The position numbers were made by a program, and so were the translations under genes. A stretch of 6,933 nt of DNA, taken from positions 1 to 6,933 of the forward strand of contig JAHDHT010000054.1 of the NCBI GenBank assembly GCA_020631175.1, written 5' to 3'. Shown here in pieces: positions 1 to 5,241 of the stretch (within the stretch, counting starts at the first letter, position 1; the number at the start of each line of letters is the position of its first letter). The notes under the pieces are model-generated. The model searched no databases, was not told where the DNA came from, and saw only the letters and a program-made list of their open reading frames with translations. Origin of the DNA: Chitinophagales bacterium (GTDB lineage: Bacteria > Bacteroidota > Bacteroidia > Chitinophagales > JAHDHT01).

Positions 1-384
1 AATGCTTTACACAAACCAAAGAAATTCTTTGGAGCTGCAAGAAATATTGAAGGCGGTGGTTCTTTAACGATTATTGCAACAGCATTAATCGATACCGGAT
101 CAAAAATGGATGAAGTGATCTTCGAAGAATTTAAAGGTACCGGTAACATGGAGCTACAATTAGAAAGAAAGCTTTCTAACCGTAGAATCTATCCTGCAAT
201 TGATGTAATCGCTTCTTCTACAAGACGTGACGACAAGCTTTTAGATAAAGACATCCTTAACAAGATGATCATTTTAAGAAAGCATCTGGCGGATATGACC
301 TCTGAAGAGGCCATGACTTTCCTCTTGCAAAATATGAGAGGTACGAAATCGAATGAAGAATTTTTAATATCAATGAACGGATAA
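1..384 (+). CDS. rho: Transcription termination factor Rho, C-terminal part (5' truncated by window edge)
   Basis: The frame is open from base 1 and ends at TAA 382-384, giving the last 127 residues of Rho, the hexameric RNA-dependent ATPase/translocase that ends transcription at Rho-dependent sites. The visible part begins at the conserved NALHKPKKFFGAARN stretch of the Q-loop region and continues through GGGSLTIIATALIDTGSK, whose Lys matches the R-loop lysine (Lys326 in E. coli). The EEFKGTGNMEL block follows. STRR at about residues 78-81 of the fragment matches the position of the E. coli arginine finger (GTRKEEL). The C-terminal helical tail ends TKSNEEFLISMNG. Family identity is certain from these motifs. 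The ATG at 106 is an internal methionine and not a start, because conserved Rho sequence continues upstream of it. The Walker A/B motifs and RNA-binding domain lie outside the window. The stop is 76 bases before rpmH, which appears to have its own promoter. Confidence 0.97.
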   Translation, partial: NALHKPKKFFGAARNIEGGGSLTIIATALIDTGSKMDEVIFEEFKGTGNMELQLERKLSNRRIYPAIDVIASSTRRDDKLLDKDILNKMIILRKHLADMTSEEAMTFLLQNMRGTKSNEEFLISMNG

Positions 385-407
385 AGGTGAATTTTGGCTT
401 GTATTTC

Positions 408-438
408 TTTTGAAATAAAGGAAGAATAGCTATCTTTG
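408..438 (+). promoter_or_regulatory. Predicted Bacteroidota-type promoter for rpmH
   Basis: TATCTTTG at 431-438 is an exact match to the Bacteroidota -7 consensus TAnnTTTG. TTTTG at 408-412 fits the -33 element (TTTG/TTG), with an 18-base spacer. Transcription would start around 443-447, leaving a leader of about 15 bases before the rpmH ATG at 461. The site lies wholly in the rho-rpmH gap, so rpmH need not depend on rho transcription. The motif match is seen directly; promoter activity is inferred. Confidence 0.72.
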
Positions 439-460
439 CCGTCCGAAATAATTCAGAGCA

Positions 461-616
461 ATGAAAAGGACGTTTCAACCATCGAGAAAGAAGAGAAAAA
501 ATAAGCACGGCTTTAGAGAAAGAATGAGCACTAAAGCAGGGCGCGCTATAATCAATGCGAGAAGAAAGAAAGGTAGAAAGAAACTAAGTGTTTCTGATGA
601 ACGCAAATTGAAGTAA
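461..616 (+). CDS. rpmH: 50S ribosomal protein L34
   Basis: This 51-codon gene encodes L34, a small, very basic protein of the large ribosomal subunit. The product begins MKRTFQPSRKKRKNKHGFRE and continues with RMSTKAGRAIINARRKKGRKKLS. These are the family hallmarks: the MKRTFQPS opening, the KHGFR motif, RM.T..GR.I and the lysine/arginine-rich tail. The C-terminus, VSDERKLK, is slightly longer than in the 46-residue E. coli protein. The start is the only ATG that gives the canonical N-terminus. It lacks a Shine-Dalgarno sequence and has an A-rich upstream context, as is normal in Bacteroidota. The gene has its own promoter (408-438) and a strong terminator (637-667), so it looks like a monocistronic unit. 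In many bacteria rpmH sits directly before rnpA; here they are separated by a 3-kb surface-protein gene. Confidence 0.98.
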   Translation: MKRTFQPSRKKRKNKHGFRERMSTKAGRAIINARRKKGRKKLSVSDERKLK

Positions 617-636
617 TTGATATCAAATCAAGATAT

Positions 637-667
637 AAAAGCCTCCTTGTACAAGGAGGCTTTTTTT
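637..667 (+). terminator. Rho-independent terminator after rpmH
   Basis: GCCTCCTT (641-648) and AAGGAGGC (653-660) form a perfect 8-bp stem with a GTAC loop, followed by seven T residues (661-667). Four A residues (637-640) lie before the stem and can pair with the first Ts, so the structure could in principle also act on the minus strand. It begins 20 bases after the rpmH stop and isolates rpmH from the large gene downstream. Confidence 0.93.
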
Positions 668-815
668 ATGTACTGAATTACTATCATTGGAATAATTTCA
701 AAATTTTAATGTATTTTCATTTAAGGGGAAAAGCGAAATCATTTTTATTCAATAATATTTGATTTATGTAGTGATTATTTAAAACTCATACACATTTCAA
801 ATTAAACCCTGTGAA

Positions 816-3800
816 ATGAACCCTCTAATTAAAACCCTGTTTTTTACCCTGCTGTTCTTATTTATAACAGCTCCTTCTTTTACACAAGTTTTATTTGGCC
901 CGGCAGAAAAATACTTTTGTGAAGGCGCATTAGCACAAGCGAACCAATCTTTGATTTTCCCCGGAGCACCTGATGTCTTTGCAGATATTAATCAGGATGG
1001 ATACGCAGACTATATCTCAGCCCAGGAATATAAAGTGTATGTACACCTTAATGATGGTAACAATGACTTTAATGATGTAATTGAATTATCAAGTTTATCA
1101 GGATATAGTATCCCAAGCAATAGTAAAATAAGAAGCATACACGTTGCTGATTTAAATACAGATGGATTTTTAGATGTAATTTTTCATTTTGAGGGCGATG
1201 CTACAATTGCGGGTATTTTTTCATTCGCTCAAGATTCATCAGGTAATTTTAACCAACTCCAAACACATTTTTCAACGGGCAATGGTAATGCAGATAATTG
1301 GCCATGGTATTATGGAAGCCTGAGAATAGCTGATTTTAATAACGATAATGCACCTGATTATTTGAGGTTCCAATTAGCAGGATTTATAAACTACACATAT
1401 TATTTTCAAAATTCAGGAACCGGTCTATTTAATGATGTTCAATTGTTTGACATTACCTACGCTGATTGGGACTATGCCCTTTATGGTAATGTTATGGGTA
1501 CTAGTCGTGGAAGTCAGGCTATTGGAGATTTAAATATGGACGGATATTTAGATATCGCAGTTCGGGAAATCAATCAATTTAATATCTATTATTATGATAA
1601 TAATAATACAGGTTTTACTGCTCCAGTTGTTATATCTGACTTCGATATTCCTTCAAATCCACCTGCTTCTTATATCAGAGATTTTAATAATGACGCTATT
1701 AATGATTTTATAGGAGTAAATGCTTCAAAAGAAACGCTTTTATATTTACAAAACACAATCGGATCCTTTGATGCTTCAATTGAATTAAGCAACAATACTT
1801 TAACCACAGTTAGTGATTTGGATAACAATAATTTAATGGAAGTTTATCTGGCTAATGATTCCGGTAATTATGGAATTACTCAGCAAATTGATGGAGTTTG
1901 GACAGAAAGTATGTTCGGATATCACCCTTATGTGCATTACAAAAAGAAATTTTTTATTGAAGACATAAATAATGATGGTTTAAAAGACTTGTGTTATTCT
2001 GTTAAAGACTCTTTAATTTGTCACAGACAGTATGATTATCTTAATTTAAATGTTACTCAAACAGATTGTGGTTTAAATACTGGAAGTGTTAATGGATTAA
2101 TAGAAACCGGAAACCCAAACTCAACTATTTATCATGAATTTTATGACGTAAATGCTAATTTAATTAGTTCAGGATCTCTTACAACAGGCAATTTTACTTT
2201 TGATAATCTCGAGAGCGGAAACTACAGTCTCTATTTAGAAATTGATCAGATAGAATTTCCGGTTCAAACAATTACTATTGCAAATTTAAGTGACAATGAA
2301 GCACCTGTCCCAAATCAATCAAACTTAGATGTATTAAATGCTGATTGTAATTTTGATCCTAACATTTATATCCCACCAACCGCAACAGATAATTGTGATG
2401 GATTAATTACAGCTGAGTTATTAAATGTATATATGACTCTTTCAAGTGCAATTTTAGAATGGGAATATACCGATGTAAATGGCAATTCAATATCACAAAA
2501 TCAGGATGTAGTAATTGATAATGGTTTTTATTTTAACCAACCTTATTTAGATGACTATACCAATACTTGTCCATATTTACTTTTTAGCGTCGATTATCCA
2601 TATATAATCAGTGCTTGTCAGGATACACTTTATGGAAATCCTTCAGAAAGTTTTCCAATTGATGAAACAACGCTTTTAGAATGGTCATATCCGGACGGAA
2701 GTACACAAACTCAGCAAATAACTATTTTGCCAAGCCAAGGGCCAGACCCAACAAATAACGCTCTGCCTATGGTAAGTGAAGATTGTCAGATAGATTATCT
2801 TGAAGCACCTTCGGCAATAGATCTGTGTGGCAATGAAATAATCGGCGAATTAAATTTAAGTTTGCCTATTGATGATCCATTAATTACAGAAGTGATTTGG
2901 ACATATACCGATAGCTATGGAAATACTTCAGAACAAACACAGGAAATTAGTGTAAATATTGGTCCCGGATATGAATTTGAAAACCCTAATCTTCCGGAAA
3001 TTATACAAAATTGCCAATTAAATTATTCGGATTTAATTCCGCCAAATTTAATTCATCTTTGTGAGGAAAGTATTGAAGCAACAATTTGGGATTTCTATTC
3101 TTTCCCGATTATTAATCCCTCAATTACAGAAATTATCTGGCTATATACTCTACCGGATGGCACAATAATAGAGCAAATACAATTAATCGATATTTCACCG
3201 GATAGTCCACCTGTTCCTTATTTTTCTAACTTAATGGATTATTCGTCAAGTTGTACATTCACTTTACAAGAAGCTCCGTTTGCTTTTGATGCTTGCGGAA
3301 ATTATGTTGAGGGTGTTACAGATAATTTAGTCATTACGAATTTAGGAGTAAATGAAGTTATTTGGACATTTACAGATGTTTATGGAAATGAAAGTACTCA
3401 ATCACAATTTGTAGTAATTAATGAGTTAGAGCCTGAAATAAGTTTTGATGGAACAACTTTAAGTGCGAATAATACAAACTTCGATTATCAATGGGTTGAT
3501 TGTAATAATAATTTCGAGGCAATTCCCGGCTTAACAAACATTAGCTTTGCTCCGTACCAAAATGGTTCTTATGCAGTTGAATATGAATATGGCGGATGTA
3601 CAGGAGTTTCAAATTGCATAAATGTTACGATTACAGATATAGAAGAAAGTTTTGATCAGCATCCCATTGATATATACCCTAATCCGGCTTCTGAATATTT
3701 AACTATTCATATTAATAATTCAGGTAAAAATTACACATCAGAATTATATAACCTGGAAGGAAAAGTGATTTTCAATTTTAATGTTAAGTCGGGTATAAAT

Positions 3801-3899
3801 AAGATTAATATTCCTTCTGAAATATCAAAAGGATATTACTTTCTCAAAATCTTTAATGGAAGTAATTCACTATTTACAGAAAAAGTGTTGATACATTAA
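816..3899 (+). CDS. Secreted T9SS surface protein: FG-GAP-like seven-bladed propeller, SprB-like module, five HYR-like repeats, Ig-like module, type A sorting domain
   Basis: This 1027-residue protein starts with a Sec signal peptide (hydrophobic core about residues 5-20, likely cleavage after about residue 24). Seven Asp-rich loops of the D.(N/D)..G..D type begin at residues 57, 112, 173, 238, 289, 334 and 383, 45-65 residues apart. This is the FG-GAP/VCBS pattern of a calcium-binding beta-propeller, here with seven blades. Residues about 411-490 resemble a SprB-type module (TDCG.NTGSV, then FDNLESGNYSLYLE). Residues 491-870 hold five HYR-like repeats of 70-80 residues, each with one cysteine pair (511/527, 585/601, 657/671, 733/749, 813/827) and a Trp-x-Tyr/Phe strand (Trp549, 623, 695, 775, 850). 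An Ig-like module follows (about 871-940). Residues 950-1027 form a T9SS type A sorting domain (DIYPNPASEYLTI, then SKGYYFLKIFNG and TEKVLIH), which is normally removed on export. The role is inferred to be surface attachment or ligand binding; I see no enzymatic motif. No clear promoter is visible in 668-815, which is simply AT-rich. The start is chosen because the signal peptide follows directly. Confidence 0.9.
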   Translation: MNPLIKTLFFTLLFLFITAPSFTQVLFGPAEKYFCEGALAQANQSLIFPGAPDVFADINQDGYADYISAQEYKVYVHLNDGNNDFNDVIELSSLSGYSIPSNSKIRSIHVADLNTDGFLDVIFHFEGDATIAGIFSFAQDSSGNFNQLQTHFSTGNGNADNWPWYYGSLRIADFNNDNAPDYLRFQLAGFINYTYYFQNSGTGLFNDVQLFDITYADWDYALYGNVMGTSRGSQAIGDLNMDGYLDIAVREINQFNIYYYDNNNTGFTAPVVISDFDIPSNPPASYIRDFNNDAINDFIGVNASKETLLYLQNTIGSFDASIELSNNTLTTVSDLDNNNLMEVYLANDSGNYGITQQIDGVWTESMFGYHPYVHYKKKFFIEDINNDGLKDLCYSVKDSLICHRQYDYLNLNVTQTDCGLNTGSVNGLIETGNPNSTIYHEFYDVNANLISSGSLTTGNFTFDNLESGNYSLYLEIDQIEFPVQTITIANLSDNEAPVPNQSNLDVLNADCNFDPNIYIPPTATDNCDGLITAELLNVYMTLSSAILEWEYTDVNGNSISQNQDVVIDNGFYFNQPYLDDYTNTCPYLLFSVDYPYIISACQDTLYGNPSESFPIDETTLLEWSYPDGSTQTQQITILPSQGPDPTNNALPMVSEDCQIDYLEAPSAIDLCGNEIIGELNLSLPIDDPLITEVIWTYTDSYGNTSEQTQEISVNIGPGYEFENPNLPEIIQNCQLNYSDLIPPNLIHLCEESIEATIWDFYSFPIINPSITEIIWLYTLPDGTIIEQIQLIDISPDSPPVPYFSNLMDYSSSCTFTLQEAPFAFDACGNYVEGVTDNLVITNLGVNEVIWTFTDVYGNESTQSQFVVINELEPEISFDGTTLSANNTNFDYQWVDCNNNFEAIPGLTNISFAPYQNGSYAVEYEYGGCTGVSNCINVTITDIEESFDQHPIDIYPNPASEYLTIHINNSGKNYTSELYNLEGKVIFNFNVKSGINKINIPSEISKGYYFLKIFNGSNSLFTEKVLIH

Positions 3900-3920
3900 G
3901 CATTTACTTTTCAGTTTCAG

Positions 3921-3928
3921 TATTTTTG
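3921..3928 (+). promoter_or_regulatory. Possible -7 promoter box for rnpA-yidD
   Basis: TATTTTTG matches the Bacteroidota -7 consensus TAnnTTTG exactly and lies 22 bases after the stop of the surface-protein gene. No convincing -33 TTG is present at 17-23 bases upstream (the nearest TTG is at 3888-3890, which is too far), so the call is tentative. If real, transcription would begin near 3933-3940, only about 10 bases before the likely rnpA start. That would favour an ATC/ATT start over anything further upstream. Confidence 0.4.
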
Positions 3929-3947
3929 GAAAAAAAGAAAAATCGCT

Positions 3948-4316
3948 ATTCCAAAAAAAGATCGCTTAAAACATCCGGAGGCAATAGCCGGATTATTTAA
4001 ACAGGGAAAATCAATCAATGCTTTTCCTTTGAGACTTGTTTGGAAAAAATCAAACGAAACTGTTTTGGGTGGATGGAAAATTGCCTTTAGTGCTCCTAAG
4101 AAAAAGTTTAAACGAGCGGTTGATCGCAATCGCATCAAACGGCTCATGCGGGAGGCCTACCGTTTGGAGATGAAGGCGATGGATGATGAAAATACTCAAT
4201 CCGTCGAAATGATGCTTTTATATACAGGAAACGAAATCGTCGAAATGAAGGTTGTACAACATGCCATTCAAAAAATATTGAGGCGACTAAAGAAAGATCT
4301 TGAAAAGCATAACTAA
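3948..4316 (+). CDS. rnpA: Ribonuclease P protein component, with non-canonical or damaged start
   Basis: RnpA is the small basic protein subunit that helps the RNase P RNA remove 5' leaders from pre-tRNAs. Identification rests on the signature KFKRAVDRNRIKRLMREAYR (about residues 51-70 from the ATT), preceded by the beta-strand WKIAFSAPKK. The expected N-terminus is also encoded: PKKDRLKHPEAIAGLFKQGKSI, then NAFPLRLVW. The only ordinary start codon in frame is TTG 4029, but it encodes the Leu of the conserved PLRLVW strand, and starting there would delete the first helix and strand. The frame is open back to TAA 3897-3899 with no ATG, GTG or TTG before 4029. ATT 3948 gives 122 residues, close to the usual 115-135; ATC 3942 is the alternative. 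A one-base indel in the A-runs at 3930-3942 could instead hide a TTG start at 3926. The family call is secure; the start is not. It overlaps yidD by 17 bases, indicating co-transcription. Confidence 0.88.
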   Translation: MPKKDRLKHPEAIAGLFKQGKSINAFPLRLVWKKSNETVLGGWKIAFSAPKKKFKRAVDRNRIKRLMREAYRLEMKAMDDENTQSVEMMLLYTGNEIVEMKVVQHAIQKILRRLKKDLEKHN

Positions 4317-4530
4317 TATCATTTCTAAAATACTGATTCTTCCTATCCGGTTTTATCAGCTGGCGATATCACCATGGCTTCCTTCGTCTTGTCGTTATAC
4401 ACCTACCTGCTCCCATTATGCGATCGAAGCCTTAAAAAAACATGGCCCCTTTAAGGGGATGTGGCTGGCGATAAAGCGTATTGCTTCCTGCCATCCGATG
4501 GGCGGACATGGGCATGATCCGGTGCCTTAG
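4300..4530 (+). CDS. yidD: Membrane protein insertion efficiency factor YidD
   Basis: The 76-residue product is a YidD-family protein, a small membrane-associated factor that aids insertion of proteins through YidC. The hallmarks are all present: the amphipathic start ILILPIRFYQLAISPWLP, the SCRYTPTCSHYAIEAL cysteine motif, KHGPFKGMWLAIKRI, then SCHP and a terminal HGHDPVP. The length is normal for the family. The start is TTG 4300; an in-frame TAA at 4288-4290 rules out starts further upstream, and no ATG lies before the conserved region. The gene overlaps the end of rnpA by 17 bases in another frame, so translation is probably coupled to rnpA. No terminator hairpin with a T-run follows; the downstream DNA begins with the palindromic repeat at 4532. 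Confidence 0.95.
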   Translation: MKSITNIISKILILPIRFYQLAISPWLPSSCRYTPTCSHYAIEALKKHGPFKGMWLAIKRIASCHPMGGHGHDPVP

Positions 4531-4531
4531 A

Positions 4532-4716
4532 AAGTATCAAGTTCGGGGAAATTCAAATGACAAATTCAAACTCAAATTGTTGAGTAGCGCAGTACTTTGT
4601 ACCTGGTAGCACAGATTCAAATTGTTGAATATCGCAGTACTTTGTAGCACAGAATTTTGTAGTAGATCATTTAAGATACTCGTCTGTGCTACAGTGCGAC
4701 CAGGTACTGTGCTACT
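4532..4716. repeat. Palindromic intergenic repeat, copy A
   Basis: This element starts two bases after yidD with AAGTATCAAGTTC (4532-4544) and AAATTCAAACTCAAATT (4562-4578), both repeated exactly in copy B. Its left arm (4583-4607, with TAGCGCAGTACTTTGTAC at 4585-4602) pairs with the right arm (4694-4716), leaving a small bulge. A nested stem pairs GTAGCACAGA (4644-4653) with TCTGTGCTAC (4683-4692). GCAGTACTTTGTA occurs at both 4589-4601 and 4634-4646, so the left arm is partly duplicated inside the copy. No T-run follows the stem, so it does not look like a terminator. No open frame in it resembles a protein. Confidence 0.8.
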
Positions 4717-4950
4717 AAAAAAACCGGCGAGTGCTGTGCACATGATCTGCCCGCAAAGCTGCCGAGCTAAGCCTGATTGTAGCGAAAACCCGACATTGTT
4801 GAATGCTCTGAAGCAGCTTTTGGCGACGGTTGACCAGCGGGAAAACTAGTCAAAAGCTTGCTGAAGCGCTTGAAACGGTGGCGCGTTGCAGCGGAAAGCA
4901 GGGAGAATATTGACTCGGTAGCATTGATCTTGCCTTACGATTTTAAGTTC
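4717..4950. other. GC-richer non-coding spacer between the two palindromic repeats
   Basis: This 234-base stretch has no convincing gene on either strand and is visibly richer in G and C than the repeats and genes around it. Two similar words, TTGTAGCGAAAA (4777-4788) and TTGCAGCGGAAA (4886-4897), suggest the worn remains of another dispersed intergenic repeat. I recognise no RNA family, transposase fragment or terminator here. It could be decayed insertion material between the repeat copies, but that is inference. Confidence 0.45.
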
Positions 4951-5128
4951 AAGTATCAAGTTCAAGAATCAAGTTCAGGGAAATTCAAACTCAAATTCTT
5001 CTGTAGCGCAGTACTTTGTACTTGGTAGCACAGAATTTTGTAATACGTACAACTTTTCTGACTTCGAATCTTCTGACTTCGAATCTTCTGACTTCGAATG
5101 CTACTGTGCGACCAAGTACCGTGCTACA
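4951..5128. repeat. Palindromic intergenic repeat, copy B
   Basis: This is a second, diverged copy of the element at 4532-4716, in the same orientation. Blocks shared exactly include AAGTATCAAGTTC (4951-4963), AAATTCAAACTCAAATT (4981-4997), TAGCGCAGTACTTTGTAC (5004-5021) and GTAGCACAGAATTTTGTA (5025-5042). The left arm (5002-5033) pairs with the right arm (5104-5128). The stem differs from copy A by paired changes: C4603:G4703 in A is T5022:A5115 in B, and the outermost A4583:T4716 is T5002:A5128. The loop is unlike that of copy A and carries a three-unit tandem repeat. The copy lies 114 bases upstream of the S41 protease start. Confidence 0.8.
5056..5100. repeat. Tandem repeat, 3 x 15 bp, in the loop of copy B
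   Basis: TTCTGACTTCGAATC is repeated three times without gaps (5056-5070, 5071-5085, 5086-5100); only the last base of the third unit differs (G for C). Each unit contains the 6-bp palindrome TTCGAA. The repeat is absent from copy A. It is too short and has no spacers, so it is not a CRISPR array. Confidence 0.95.
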
Positions 5129-5146
5129 CATAAAGTACCGTGCCAC
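5114..5146. repeat. Direct repeat of the copy B right-arm end
   Basis: AAGTACCGTGCTAC (5114-5127), the end of the copy B right arm, is repeated as AAGTACCGTGCCAC (5133-5146) after a five-base gap, with one mismatch. It looks like a local duplication of the palindrome end. Beyond it, 5147-5241 is AT-rich leader DNA of the S41 gene without a clear promoter; TATCTTTT at 5151-5158 misses the -7 consensus by one base. Confidence 0.75.
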
Positions 5147-5241
5147 TTAATATCTTTTAACAAAATTGACTCGCCGAAACAAAACAAATCCCATAAATTC
5201 ACGTCATAAAGAGTAGATTGATTAATCATCAAAATTTTCAG

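Noticed and set aside
269..508. Open frame on the - strand over the rho end and rpmH
   Set aside because: It is antisense to two certain genes (rho, rpmH) and has no family resemblance.
754..761. Possible -7 box AATATTTG before the surface-protein gene
   Set aside because: It misses the first base of TAnnTTTG and has no -33 TTG at the right distance, so the promoter of this gene stays unlocated.
3917..4147. Open frame on the - strand over the start of rnpA
   Set aside because: It is antisense to the conserved RnpA coding sequence, with no motif of its own.
4029..4316. rnpA starting at TTG 4029 (95 residues)
   Set aside because: This would remove the conserved first helix and strand, which are encoded in the same frame just upstream. 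TTG 4029 is the Leu of the conserved PLRLVW strand.
4537..4743. 68-codon open frame on the - strand over copy A
   Set aside because: Its product repeats the palindrome arms (duplicated NNLNLCYQVQSTA-like words). It is explained by the repeat DNA and not by protein coding.
4622..4849. 75-codon open frame on the + strand across the palindromic repeat
   Set aside because: It runs from repeat arm into spacer, has no recognisable motif, and its product composition follows the palindrome sequence.
5056..5100. CRISPR-like array
   Set aside because: The units are 15 bp and directly joined without spacers, and no cas genes are present.
4532..5128. Insertion sequence flanked by direct repeats
   Set aside because: No transposase or recombinase coding sequence lies between the two copies, and their ends are diverged. 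They are better read as two separate palindromic elements.
5218..5241. S41 protease start at TTG 5218 (eight extra residues)
   Set aside because: ATG 5242 gives a standard signal/anchor sequence with basic residues directly before the hydrophobic core. The eight-residue extension adds nothing recognisable.
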